Of a stretch of 64,000 nucleotides of DNA, positions 10,928 to 19,490 are shown piece by piece; within the stretch, counting starts at the first letter, position 1; every line of letters starts with the position of its first letter. This DNA is from Actinophytocola sp044466355 (GTDB lineage Bacteria; Actinomycetota; Actinomycetes; Mycobacteriales; Pseudonocardiaceae), in assembly GCF_044466355.1 (NCBI RefSeq), contig NZ_JBITMQ010000009.1, positions 310,001-374,000 of the forward strand, read 5' to 3'. The position numbers and the translations under genes are program-made. Under the pieces are notes generated by a model. That model was given only the letters and a program-made list of their open reading frames with translations. It ran no database searches and was not told where the DNA came from.

Positions 10928-11520
10928 TCGCGCTCCTGCTGTGGGACGCCGGGCTGCCGCTCGCCGCCTACTACGGGCTGCGGCTCGCCGGGCAGAGCGA
11001 CCAGCTCGCGCTGCTGGGCGGAGCGCTGCTCGCCGCACCGCGGATCGGGTGGGTCGCCGTGCGGCACCGAAAGCTCGACGCGGTCGCGGCACTGCTGACG
11101 GCCGTGCTCGCGGTCGGGCTCGCGCTGTCCCTCGTGTCCGGCGACGCCCGGTTCATCCTGGTCAAGGAGTCCTTCGGCACCGCGGCCGCCGCGACCGCGC
11201 GCCGCGACCCGTTGATCCTGGTGGCCGTGCGTGCCGGGGCGAAGCCGGGGAAGCGGGCCGAGATCGACCGGCTGTGCGCGGACGTGCCCACGTTCCGGCG
11301 CGCGTTCGTGCTGATGTCCGTGGTGTGGGGAATCGCACTGCTGCTGGAGGCCACTGCCCGGGTGCCGCTCGTCTACCTGCTGTCCCCGGACGTCATGGCC
11401 GGGTTGAGCGTGGTTCTGCTGCTCGTCGTGATCGGTCTGCTGTCGCTGTGGACGGCCAGGTACGCGGGCCGGGTGCAGTCCCGTCACCCGTCCCGACCTA
11501 CCATCGACTCGTGTTCGTAG
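10924..11520 (+). CDS. VC0807-family multipass membrane protein
   Basis: A 198-residue integral membrane protein with about six hydrophobic segments, including LLLWDAGLPLAAYYGLRLAG at the N-terminus and VMAGLSVVLLLVVIGLLSLW at the C-terminus. It matches the VC0807 family, whose role is unknown. GTG 10924 overlaps the upstream hydrolase stop. The following SdpI-like gene begins inside its 3-prime end, so the three genes are translationally linked. Confidence 0.7.
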   Translation: MIALLLWDAGLPLAAYYGLRLAGQSDQLALLGGALLAAPRIGWVAVRHRKLDAVAALLTAVLAVGLALSLVSGDARFILVKESFGTAAAATARRDPLILVAVRAGAKPGKRAEIDRLCADVPTFRRAFVLMSVVWGIALLLEATARVPLVYLLSPDVMAGLSVVLLLVVIGLLSLWTARYAGRVQSRHPSRPTIDSCS

Positions 11521-11948
11521 TCGCGCTGGTTCCGCTGGTCGTCGGGTTGGTCGTCGGGTCCGTCGGTGTGCTCGGGTTCCTCGAGCGGTTGCCGCGCAAC
11601 CGGTTCGGCGGGGTGCGCACCCCCGCGACCCTGCGCGACGACGAGACCTTCCGGGTCGGCAACAAGGTCGCCGGGCTGCCCATCGCCGTCGCCGGCGCGG
11701 TCGGGATCCTCGGCGGCGGGCTCGCGCTCGCCATCACCGGGACCGCCGCGACGCTCGTGACCGCCGTGCTCGCACTGGTCGGGATGGTCGTCATCACCGG
11801 AGCGGGTGGCGTGCTCGGGCACCGGGCCGCGGAGGCCGTGCCCGAGCCGGAGCCGGAGCTGCCCGCCGGCTGCAAGGGTTGTCAGTGCGGTGGCTGCGCG
11901 ATCACCAAGTCAGTTGGTGCGAACGTCGCCGGGGTGGGTGGCGAGTAA
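11511..11948 (+). CDS. SdpI-family membrane protein with cysteine-rich tail
   Basis: A 145-residue protein with three hydrophobic segments. It has the SdpI/YhfL-family signature RFGGVRTPATLRDDETFRVGNKVAG after the first helix. In Bacillus, SdpI confers immunity to a killing peptide, but actinobacterial relatives are uncharacterised. The last 30 residues are unusual: an acidic-proline stretch EPEPELP, then five cysteines in CKGCQCGGC, which could bind a metal or be lipid-modified. GTG 11511 overlaps the end of the preceding gene. The 3-prime end overlaps the convergent yqgE gene by 39 bases. Confidence 0.75.
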   Translation: MFVVALVPLVVGLVVGSVGVLGFLERLPRNRFGGVRTPATLRDDETFRVGNKVAGLPIAVAGAVGILGGGLALAITGTAATLVTAVLALVGMVVITGAGGVLGHRAAEAVPEPEPELPAGCKGCQCGGCAITKSVGANVAGVGGE

Positions 11949-12491
11949 CGCCAGCGGCATCCCCTGCCGCCGCAGCACCCGGCCCCACAGGTCCTGGTCG
12001 GTCGGCGCCAGCACGTCGCTCGGCAGCGCCGGGACCACGATCCAGTCGCCGCGCTCGATCTCGCCCGCGACCTGGCCGACGTCCCAGCCCGCGTAGCCCG
12101 CGAACACCCGCAGGCCCTTGAACTTCGGCACCAGCTGTTCGGGGTCGGCGTCGAGGTCCACGAGCGCGACCGGGCCACGCACGCCGATCAGGCCCTTCAC
12201 CCCGTTCGCCTCCTCGCCGGTGCGCAGGGAGGCCAGGCAGAGCGCGGTCTTCTGTTCGACCGGGCCGCCGACGAACACCGAGCCCGGGTTCGTCACGTGC
12301 GGGCCCCAGTTGGGCAGGACGTCGTCGACCGGGACCTCGCTCGGCCGGTTCAGCACGACGCCGAGGGTGCCTTCGCCCCGGTGGTCTATGACGAACACGA
12401 CGGTCCGGCGGAAGTTCGAGTCGGTCAGACTGGGTGCCGCGACGAGCAGCGTGCCCGGCTCAACGGCCGCGTCGGGAGCGTCGGATCGCAC
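11910..12491 (-). CDS. YqgE/AlgH family protein
   Basis: A 193-residue protein of the UPF0301 (YqgE/AlgH) family. It carries EPGTLLVAAPSLTDSNFRR near the start, GTLGVVLNRPSEVPVDDVLP, then VFAGYAGWDVGQVAGEIERG and the C-terminal LALLATHPGDVR. The frame is open well upstream, but GTG 12491 gives an N-terminus like that of the mycobacterial homologue, whereas longer starts would overlap the MFS leader. The molecular function of the family is unresolved. It is convergent with the SdpI-like gene. Confidence 0.88.
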   Translation of the reverse strand: MRSDAPDAAVEPGTLLVAAPSLTDSNFRRTVVFVIDHRGEGTLGVVLNRPSEVPVDDVLPNWGPHVTNPGSVFVGGPVEQKTALCLASLRTGEEANGVKGLIGVRGPVALVDLDADPEQLVPKFKGLRVFAGYAGWDVGQVAGEIERGDWIVVPALPSDVLAPTDQDLWGRVLRRQGMPLALLATHPGDVRTN

Positions 12492-12540
12492 CAGGACATG
12501 ATCCCATTCATTCAGCGGGAATCCAGCATGCCTACGGTAC

Positions 12541-12605
12541 CCGGGGAACAATGGGAGGGGCCTCCTCGTTGAAGGAGGTGGCTGGACATCATTGTGTCCC
12601 CCGGG
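12541..12605 (+). promoter_or_regulatory. Structured element in the yqgE/MFS intergenic region
   Basis: Two nested stems can be drawn. The outer is CCGGGG with CCCCGG and CAATG with CATTG (12541-12553 with 12590-12604, separated by a small internal loop). The inner is CCTCCT with AGGAGG (12561-12566 with 12573-12578). The element lies 170 bases upstream of the MFS transporter start and outside any credible gene. It could be part of the transporter mRNA leader, a terminator, or a small RNA. No known riboswitch was recognised. Confidence 0.45.
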
Positions 12606-12774
12606 CTCAACCAGAATCGCCTTCGTGGAATACCGTTCGGCAGGAGCCACGTCGCGCCAACCGCCGAGAGGCGACCGGGTGCCCAGCCGCCCGTACGGCG
12701 GGTGTGTCACGCGAGTGGCTCACCCGCCGTTCGGTTTTCTCGCCGCGACCGGCTCTCCCATAGGCTCAACCACC

Positions 12775-14076
12775 GTGACCACCTCCGCTGACGTGTCCGA
12801 TCCGCATCACATCCGGGTCGGTGCCCGTCGGCTCCTCGCCATCGACGGGTTCCGCAGGCTGCTGTTCAGCCGGTTCTCGTCGCAGTGGGGTGACGGCCTG
12901 TTCCAGACGGGACTCGCGGGCGCGGTCGTGTTCAACCCGGAGCGGGCGGTGTCCCCGGCGGAGATCGCGGCCGGGTTCGTCGTGCTGCTGCTGCCGTACT
13001 CGGTCATCGGGCCGTTCGCCGGCGCGCTGCTCGACCGGTGGGACCGCCGCCGCGTCCTCGTTGTGGCGAACCTGACACGCGGCGCGCTGATCCTCGTGTC
13101 CGCGGTCTGTGTCGGCACGGGGGTGGCCGGTTTCCCGATCCTCCTGCTCGCGTTGATCGTGATCGGCATCAGCCGGTTCGTCGGGGCGGGACTGTCCGCG
13201 TCGCTGCCGCACGTGGTGCCGGTGCGCAACCTCGTCGAGGCCAACGCGCTGGCGGTCACGCTCGGCGCGGTGATCTCGGTGCTCGGCGGCGGGTGCGCGG
13301 TCGGGCTGCGCGTGGTGTTCGGAGAGGACAACGTGGGCTCCGGCCTGACCGCGGCCGTCGCGGTCGTCGGTTCGGTGCTGGCGGCGTGGCTCGCGTCCCG
13401 GTTCGCCCGCGGCGCGCTCGGCCCCGACCAGGTCGTCGAACCGGCGACCGCGCTCGCGGCGGTCGCCAACGGACTGTTCGACGGCGGCCGGGTCGCGGCC
13501 CGCACGCCGACCGTCGCCGCCGGGTTCTGCGCGCTGCTCGCGCACCGGGCCGCGTTCGGCATCTCGTTGCTGCTGACCGTCATCCTGATGCGCTACAGCT
13601 TCGAGGACTGGGGACCCATCGAGGCCGGGCTGCCCGGGCTGGGCGTGGTGCTCGGCGCGGGCGGTGTCGGCATCTTCGTCGCCGGCCTCACCACCGCGCG
13701 CCTGGTCACCGCGCTGGGGCGCAAGCGGACGGTGTTCATCGCGCTCGGCGTGGCGGCGGTCTCCCAGTTCGCGCTCGGCCTGCCGATGCTGCTGCCGACC
13801 ACGCTGGCCGCCGCGTTCCTGATCGCCTACACCGGACAGGTCGTGAAGCTGTGCGTGGACGCGGCCGTCCAGCGCGACATCGGCGACGAGGCCCGCGGCC
13901 GGGTGTTCGCCCTCTACGACATGCTGTTCAACATCACGCAAGCGCTTGCGGTGGCCATCGCGGCCACCGTGATCCCGGCCAACGGCGAGTCGGTGGCCCT
14001 CATCGTGGCGGCCACCGTCCTGTACCTGGCCGGGATCACGGGCTTCGAACTGGTCAGCCGACGAGCACATCGCTGA
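12775..14076 (+). CDS. Major facilitator superfamily transporter
   Basis: A 433-residue, roughly 12-helix membrane transporter. Between helices 2 and 3 it has the MFS motif A-like loop GALLDRWDRRRVLVVANLTRG. The start GTG 12775 (MTTSADVSDPHHIRVGARRLLAI) follows TAGGCT (12761-12766) by eight bases, suggesting a very short leader. Sequence upstream in frame is not convincing coding DNA. It resembles antibiotic or macrolide efflux-type MFS members, but the substrate cannot be read from sequence. It is convergent with the LLM oxidoreductase gene. A CCGGGG/CCCCGG hairpin lies about 40 bases past its stop. Confidence 0.85.
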   Translation: MTTSADVSDPHHIRVGARRLLAIDGFRRLLFSRFSSQWGDGLFQTGLAGAVVFNPERAVSPAEIAAGFVVLLLPYSVIGPFAGALLDRWDRRRVLVVANLTRGALILVSAVCVGTGVAGFPILLLALIVIGISRFVGAGLSASLPHVVPVRNLVEANALAVTLGAVISVLGGGCAVGLRVVFGEDNVGSGLTAAVAVVGSVLAAWLASRFARGALGPDQVVEPATALAAVANGLFDGGRVAARTPTVAAGFCALLAHRAAFGISLLLTVILMRYSFEDWGPIEAGLPGLGVVLGAGGVGIFVAGLTTARLVTALGRKRTVFIALGVAAVSQFALGLPMLLPTTLAAAFLIAYTGQVVKLCVDAAVQRDIGDEARGRVFALYDMLFNITQALAVAIAATVIPANGESVALIVAATVLYLAGITGFELVSRRAHR

Positions 14077-14182
14077 ACCGCGGCCCCAGGTGGTTGCGTA
14101 AGCAGCCCCCACCCGATCCCGGGGGCCGGCCCCGGTCCCATTCTACTGGCGGGTGCCGACAAAACCGCAGGTCAGCCGTAGC

Positions 14183-14191
14183 TGTGGATAA
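14183..14191 (-). other. Isolated DnaA box
   Basis: TGTGGATAA, the exact complement of TTATCCACA, in the convergent gap between the MFS and LLM genes, more than 20 kb from oriC. It may titrate DnaA or be chance. Confidence 0.4.
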
Positions 14192-14223
14192 CTTTGTGCC
14201 ACGAGTCCGAGCGAATGGGACAT

Positions 14224-15066
14224 TCAGCCGACGAGGTCGGCGAGCAGCGTGACCTGCTCGGGGTCCCGGCCGTGGCAGTACAGCACCACCTCGTCCGCGC
14301 CCAGGTCCGCGAGCTGGCGAATGACGGCGCGGATCTGCTGTGGCGTGGTGAGCAGGCCGTCGACCATGTACTGGGCGCGGTCGGTGAACGCGTAGTACTT
14401 CGCGATCGCGGCGCGGGCCTCGTCGACCTCCGCGCCCAGTGCGACGTTGGCCTGGGCGACGATCCGGGGTGCGCCTTCGCGGCCGTGCGACGCCCACGAC
14501 TTGCGGACCGTGTCGAGCAGACCACCCAGCCAGGACGGCGGCGCGGCGGCGAGGAACCCGTCGCCCCAGCGGGCGACGCGGGCCAGCGCGGCGGGCTGGA
14601 ACCCGCCGAACAGGACCTCCGGGCCGCCGGGCCGGGTGGGCGCGGGGCCGATCGGGCCGACCTCGTCGCTGTACGGCTCACCGGACCAGACGCGACGCAG
14701 CACCGCCATCTGCTCGTCGAGACGGCGGCCGCGGGTGCGCAGGTCGGTACCCGAGGCGAGGTGGTCGTCAGCACGGCCGCCCACGCCGAGGCCGAGGACG
14801 AACCGGCCGCCGGACAGCCGGTCGAGCGTGGCCGCCTGCTTCGCGAGCAGCGCGGGTTCGCGCAGCGGGGCGAGCAGCACCTCGGTCTGGAGCCGGATGC
14901 GTGCGGTGGCTCCGGCGAGCACGCCGAGCGCGACGAGTGGCTCCGGGTTGTCGTACACGAGCCGGTCGAGCAGGCCGAGCGTGCTGAACGGGCCCGCGTC
15001 CGCTCGCCGGGCCCAGTCGAGCAGCACGACCGGGTCGGAGACGGGCAGGCCAAGACCGATGTTCAT
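14224..15066 (-). CDS. LLM-class (F420/flavin-dependent) oxidoreductase
   Basis: A 280-residue luciferase-like monooxygenase-family protein of the actinobacterial F420-dependent type. It has the TIM-barrel start MNIGLGLPVSDPVVLLDWAR, the RIRLQTEVLLAPLREPALLAKQ strand-helix segment, and SGGRFVLGLGVGGRADD with the cofactor-phosphate glycines. ATG 15066 is preceded by AGGAG at good spacing; an upstream in-frame ATG lacks one. The cofactor (F420 versus FMN) and the substrate are inferred from family only. Confidence 0.85.
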   Translation of the reverse strand: MNIGLGLPVSDPVVLLDWARRADAGPFSTLGLLDRLVYDNPEPLVALGVLAGATARIRLQTEVLLAPLREPALLAKQAATLDRLSGGRFVLGLGVGGRADDHLASGTDLRTRGRRLDEQMAVLRRVWSGEPYSDEVGPIGPAPTRPGGPEVLFGGFQPAALARVARWGDGFLAAAPPSWLGGLLDTVRKSWASHGREGAPRIVAQANVALGAEVDEARAAIAKYYAFTDRAQYMVDGLLTTPQQIRAVIRQLADLGADEVVLYCHGRDPEQVTLLADLVG

Positions 15067-15182
15067 CGGGAGAACTCCTGTATGAGGGGACGGCAAAGGA
15101 ACGTGCCGCCCCTCCTGGTGGTGGGCTCCCGCACTGCGGCGTACTTCTGGAGAACCCGGTTCGGAGTGAGCCCGACTCTAGA

Positions 15183-16643
15183 TCAGCTCTCGGCCGGGGG
15201 CGTGATGTTTTCCGCCGCCGCCCACTTGCGCAGCTCCGCGATCGCCTCGTCGTGGTCCAGTGGGCCGCGGTCGAGGCGCAGCTCCTTCAGGTAGCGCCAC
15301 GCCTTGCCCACCAGCGGGCCCGGCGGCAGGCCGAGGAGCCGCATGATCTCGTTGCCGTCCAGGTCCGGGCGGACCTTCGCCAAGTCCTCCTCGGCGGCGA
15401 TGCGTGCGATCCGTGCCTCGAGGTCGTCGTACGTGCGCTGCAACGCGGCCGCCTTGCGGCGGTTGCGGGTCGTGCAGTCCGCGCGGACCAGCTTGTGCAG
15501 CCGGGACAGCAGGGGACCGGCGTCCGTCACGTACCTGCGCACCGCCGAGTCGGTCCACTCGCCCCGGCCGTAGCCGTGGAACCGCAGGTGGAGGTACACG
15601 AGCTGGGCGACGTCCTCGGTGATCTCCTTCGAGAACCGCAGGGCGCGCAAACGCTTGCGGACCATCTTGGCGCCCACGACCTCGTGGTGGTGGAAGCTCA
15701 CGCCGCCGCCCTCGACGAACCGCCGCGTCGGCGGCTTGCCGATGTCGTGCAGCAGCGCCGCGAGCCGCAGCACCAGGTCCGGCTCCGTGCCCGGCTCCTC
15801 CAGGTCGATCGCCTGGTCCAGCACCACGAGCGAGTGCTGGTAGACGTCCTTGTGCTGGTGGTGCTCGTCGATCTCCAGCCGCATGGCGGGCACCTCGGGC
15901 AGCACGTACTCGGCGAGCCCGGTGTCCACCATCAGCTCGACACCGCGCCTCGGGTACCGGCCCGTGAGCAGCTTCGCCAGCTCCACCTGGATCCGCTCGG
16001 CGGTGATCCGCCGCAGCTCACCGGCCATCTCGCGGATCGCGGCCAGCACGCGCGGCGCGACGTCGAAACCGAGCTGGCTCACGAACCGGACCGCACGCAT
16101 CATCCGCAGCGGGTCGTCGGCGAACGACTCCTGCGGGGTGGCGGGCGTGTCGAGCACGCGCCGCTTGAGCGCGCCCCGGCCGTCGTGCGGGTCGACGAAC
16201 TTCTTCGTCACCATGTCGATGGCCATCGCGTTGACCGTGAAGTCACGGCGGAGCAGGTCACCCTCGATCGAGTCGCCGAAGCTCACCTCGGGGTTGCGGC
16301 TCATCCGGTCGTACGAGTCGGACCGGAACGTCGTGATCTCCACGGTGGCGCCGCGCTTGGCCGCGCCCATGGTGCCGAACGCGATGCCGGTGTCCCAGAT
16401 CGCGTCCGCCCACCCAACCAGCAGCTCACGCACCCGCTCGGGCCGCGCGTCCGTGGCGAAGTCGAGGTCGTTGCCGAGGCGGTCCATCATCGCGTCGCGC
16501 ACGGTGCCGCCGACGAGGTACAGCTGGTGCCCGGCTTCCGCGAAGCGGGCGGCCAGCTCGTCGGCCACGGGAAAGCGCACCTGTTCCTCCGGGTCGCGAG
16601 TACTTGCGTCGATGGTGTGGGACAGCGACGTGGACGATGACAC
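15183..16643 (-). CDS. cca: CCA tRNA nucleotidyltransferase
   Basis: A 486-residue enzyme that adds or repairs the 3-prime CCA of tRNAs. The nucleotidyltransferase domain shows LYLVGGTVRDAMM followed by the metal-binding DLDFATDARPE. The RNA-binding head includes RRDFTVNAMAID and DPLRMMRAVRF. An HD domain follows, with LLHDIGKP and the HHHEVVGAKM histidines. This HD-containing form is normal in Actinobacteria. A TACGCT -10 (16657-16652 on the minus strand) lies just before the GTG start, back-to-back with the NUDIX promoter. Confidence 0.96.
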   Translation of the reverse strand: MSSSTSLSHTIDASTRDPEEQVRFPVADELAARFAEAGHQLYLVGGTVRDAMMDRLGNDLDFATDARPERVRELLVGWADAIWDTGIAFGTMGAAKRGATVEITTFRSDSYDRMSRNPEVSFGDSIEGDLLRRDFTVNAMAIDMVTKKFVDPHDGRGALKRRVLDTPATPQESFADDPLRMMRAVRFVSQLGFDVAPRVLAAIREMAGELRRITAERIQVELAKLLTGRYPRRGVELMVDTGLAEYVLPEVPAMRLEIDEHHQHKDVYQHSLVVLDQAIDLEEPGTEPDLVLRLAALLHDIGKPPTRRFVEGGGVSFHHHEVVGAKMVRKRLRALRFSKEITEDVAQLVYLHLRFHGYGRGEWTDSAVRRYVTDAGPLLSRLHKLVRADCTTRNRRKAAALQRTYDDLEARIARIAAEEDLAKVRPDLDGNEIMRLLGLPPGPLVGKAWRYLKELRLDRGPLDHDEAIAELRKWAAAENITPPAES

Positions 16644-16708
16644 GAGGAACGAGCGTAACTGTCCTGATCGGGCAACCCGGACGCTGCACCGGCATTACGA
16701 TCGCGAAC

Positions 16709-17248
16709 ATGCCCCCGTCGTCCGGCAGGTCGCGTGGCGCCCGGTCGGGACGCCGCGGCAGGCGACGCGGGCGCCGCATGGCCGCGGTCGACGAGACCTC
16801 GGCGGGCGGGGTCGTCTTCAACGTGGCCCGCGACAAGATCGTGCTCATCGGCAGGCTCGACCGCCGCGGTCGCCTGCTGTGGTCGCTGCCGAAAGGCCAC
16901 ATCGAGGAGGGTGAGACCCCGGAGCAGACCGCCGTGCGGGAGGTCGGGGAAGAGACCGGCATCCAGGGCGAGATAATTCGACCGCTCGGCACCATCGACT
17001 ACTGGTTCGTCGCGGAACGCCGCAGGATCCACAAGACCGTGCACCACTTCCTCATGGAGGAGCGCGGCGGCGAACTGTCCGACGAGGACGTCGAGGTGAC
17101 CGAGGTGGACTGGGTCGCGCTGGACGAGCTGGAGGACAGGCTTGCGTACGCGGATGAGCGCCGCCTGGTCCGCAAGGCGCTCGAACTGCTCGCGATCCGC
17201 ACGGACGAGAGCACACAGGACGTACCGGTCGAGGCTGATGGGGGCTGA
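16709..17248 (+). CDS. NUDIX hydrolase (MutT4-like)
   Basis: A 179-residue NUDIX protein orthologous in position to mycobacterial MutT4. The NUDIX box is GHIEEGETPEQTAVREVGEETGI split as G-x5-E-x7-REVGEE. A basic N-terminal tail RGRRRGRR precedes the fold, as in the mycobacterial homologue, which supports the ATG at 16709 over the later ATG. TACGAT (16696-16701) lies seven bases before the ATG, so the mRNA may be leaderless. Family members hydrolyse oxidised or ordinary nucleoside diphosphate derivatives. The exact substrate is not known. It probably heads the operon with DUF6049 and murJ. Confidence 0.88.
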   Translation: MPPSSGRSRGARSGRRGRRRGRRMAAVDETSAGGVVFNVARDKIVLIGRLDRRGRLLWSLPKGHIEEGETPEQTAVREVGEETGIQGEIIRPLGTIDYWFVAERRRIHKTVHHFLMEERGGELSDEDVEVTEVDWVALDELEDRLAYADERRLVRKALELLAIRTDESTQDVPVEADGG

Positions 17249-17254
17249 CCAACC

Positions 17255-19453
17255 ATGACGCGCGGCTGGCGGGCGGGTGCGGCACTGCTCGCGTCCGCAC
17301 TGCTCGCACTGTCCGCACCGGCCACGGCGGCGGAACCCGCCCGGGCCCAGCCGGTCGGGCAGCCGGTGCAGCCCGCCGGCGGCGAACAGCCCCGCCTGCA
17401 GCTGACGGTCGACAAGATGTCACCGCGGGTGGTCACCGCCACCACCCAGCAGCTGACGGTCAGCGGCCGGGTCACCAACACCGGTGACCGGCGCATCGAG
17501 GACATCAGCGTCCGCCTGCAGCGCGGCGAGGCGATCGGGTCCGACCGCGCCATGCGCGACGTGCGCAACCAGCCGACCGACACGGCGACCGGCGACTTCG
17601 CCGACGTCAGCCGGTCGCTCCAGCCGGGCGACAGCGCGAACCTCTCGGTGACCATCCCGGTCCGCGGCGACGGCAAGACGCTGGGCATCGACGGGCCGGG
17701 CGTCTACCCCCTGCTGGTCAACGTCAACGGCAGGCCGGACTACGGCGAACAGGCCCGGCTCGCGGCCGTGTCGATCGCCCTGCCGGTCCTGTCCGTCCCG
17801 GGTGGCGGCCCGGCGGCCCAGCCGAAGGCGACCCCGCCCGCCGTGACGATCCTGTGGCCGCTGCTCGACGAACAGCCCAGGTCGCTGCCCGCCGCCGACA
17901 ACAGCACCCTGCTCGCCGACGACGAGCTCGCCGACTCGCTCGCGGCGGGCGGCCGCCTGTTCAACCTGGTCAACTCCGTGCTCACGGCGACCACGACGAA
18001 CACCGACCTGCTGCGGTCCATCTGCTTCGTGGTCGACCCGGACCTGCTCGACACCGTCTCGAAGATGACCGAGGGCTACCGGGTGCGGACCTCGGGCGGC
18101 AAGCTCGTCGAGGGCAGGGGCGCGCAGGCGGCCGCCGACTGGCTCACCCGCGTGCAGGACCTGACGCGCGGGCACTGCGTGGTGTCGCTGCCGTACGCGG
18201 ACGCCGACCTGTCCGCGCTGTCCCGCGCGGGGTCCACCGACCTCGCCCAACTGGCGGTGCCCAACGGTGCCGCGATCACCAGCAGGCTGCTGTCGCCGGT
18301 GGAGCCGCTCCCGAACGTGTACTGGCCGGCCAGTGGCACGTTCGACCAGAACACGCTGGTCGGCCTGTCGACCGGCGGCTCGCCGACGATCCTGGCCGAC
18401 CCGGCGCACCTGCGGAACGTCGAGGGCCGCGCGCCGTACGTGCTCAACGCCCCGCAGACCGCGAACCCGGTCCGGGCGCTGCCGGTCGACTCGCTGGTGT
18501 CGAACGCGCTCGCGAACAACCCGCGCGACGCGGGCGTCTCCGTGCAGAACGGGCTCGCCGCCCTGACCTACCGCGCCGCGTTCGACCAGCGGGTCGGCGG
18601 TCAGGTGCTGGTCACGCCGCCGCGGCGGTGGCTCGCGTCGAACGCCGAGCTGGAGCAGTTCCTGTCGCTCGCCGGAGCGCTGTTCGAAGGCGGGTTCACC
18701 ACCCCGCTGCCCCTGGACCAGGCGGTCCAGGCGCCGGACGGCGGCACCGCGGAGAGCGTCACCTACTCCCCGCAGGACAGCAGGCTGGAGATCCCGACCC
18801 AGATCACCGCGAACGTCATGCGGATCAACGCGACGCGGCGGGACCTGCTCGACGCGATGCCGTCGGACAACACGACCCGGGTCGAACCGAACCAGCTGCT
18901 CGCGCCGCTGGAGTACGGCCTCCTGCGCGGTGTCTCGACAGCGTGGCGCGGGCACGTCGACGGTGCCGCCGCCATGGTCTCCTACGTGGACGCGCGGCTC
19001 GACGGGCTGCGTGACCTGGTGGTCATCAACGACCCCGGCCGCCCGTACTCGCTCGCCTCGGGAGACAGCCCGATCCCGATCACGATCTACAACGGCCTGC
19101 CCGTCGCGATCGTCGTGCGGGTCACGCTCAGCCCCGTGCCGGGGCTGCGGCCCGAGACGATCCAGGACGTGCCGATCCCGCCGCTGTCGTCCGTCGGCCG
19201 CTACATCCCCGCCGAGGTGTCGAGATCGGGCCGGTTCACGGTCGACGTGCGGCTGACCACCCCGGGTGGCACGACGCTGGGCGAACCGGTGCGGCTGGAG
19301 CTGAACTCGACGTCGTACGGCATCATCAGCGTGGCCGTGACCGGCACGGCGGGTGCGGTGCTCGTGCTGCTCGTCGGGGTGCGTATCTTCCGCCGGGTGA
19401 AGGCGGCACGCGCCGGTGCACCCGAGGCGAGTGAGGAAATCGTTCAGCGATGA
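17255..19453 (+). CDS. DUF6049 family envelope protein
   Basis: A 732-residue exported protein conserved at this position across Actinobacteria (counterpart of Rv3909). An N-terminal signal peptide (GAALLASALLALSAPATAAE) is followed by a large extracellular region. Near the C-terminus lies one transmembrane helix (ISVAVTGTAGAVLVLLVGV), then a short basic cytoplasmic tail. This topology indicates a cell-surface-anchored protein. Its placement between the NUDIX gene and murJ suggests a role in envelope assembly. No enzymatic motif was recognised. Confidence 0.85.
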   Translation: MTRGWRAGAALLASALLALSAPATAAEPARAQPVGQPVQPAGGEQPRLQLTVDKMSPRVVTATTQQLTVSGRVTNTGDRRIEDISVRLQRGEAIGSDRAMRDVRNQPTDTATGDFADVSRSLQPGDSANLSVTIPVRGDGKTLGIDGPGVYPLLVNVNGRPDYGEQARLAAVSIALPVLSVPGGGPAAQPKATPPAVTILWPLLDEQPRSLPAADNSTLLADDELADSLAAGGRLFNLVNSVLTATTTNTDLLRSICFVVDPDLLDTVSKMTEGYRVRTSGGKLVEGRGAQAAADWLTRVQDLTRGHCVVSLPYADADLSALSRAGSTDLAQLAVPNGAAITSRLLSPVEPLPNVYWPASGTFDQNTLVGLSTGGSPTILADPAHLRNVEGRAPYVLNAPQTANPVRALPVDSLVSNALANNPRDAGVSVQNGLAALTYRAAFDQRVGGQVLVTPPRRWLASNAELEQFLSLAGALFEGGFTTPLPLDQAVQAPDGGTAESVTYSPQDSRLEIPTQITANVMRINATRRDLLDAMPSDNTTRVEPNQLLAPLEYGLLRGVSTAWRGHVDGAAAMVSYVDARLDGLRDLVVINDPGRPYSLASGDSPIPITIYNGLPVAIVVRVTLSPVPGLRPETIQDVPIPPLSSVGRYIPAEVSRSGRFTVDVRLTTPGGTTLGEPVRLELNSTSYGIISVAVTGTAGAVLVLLVGVRIFRRVKAARAGAPEASEEIVQR

Positions 19454-19490
19454 TGTTCGCTCCGCAAGCCCCGCTCAGCGTAGCGGCGAT

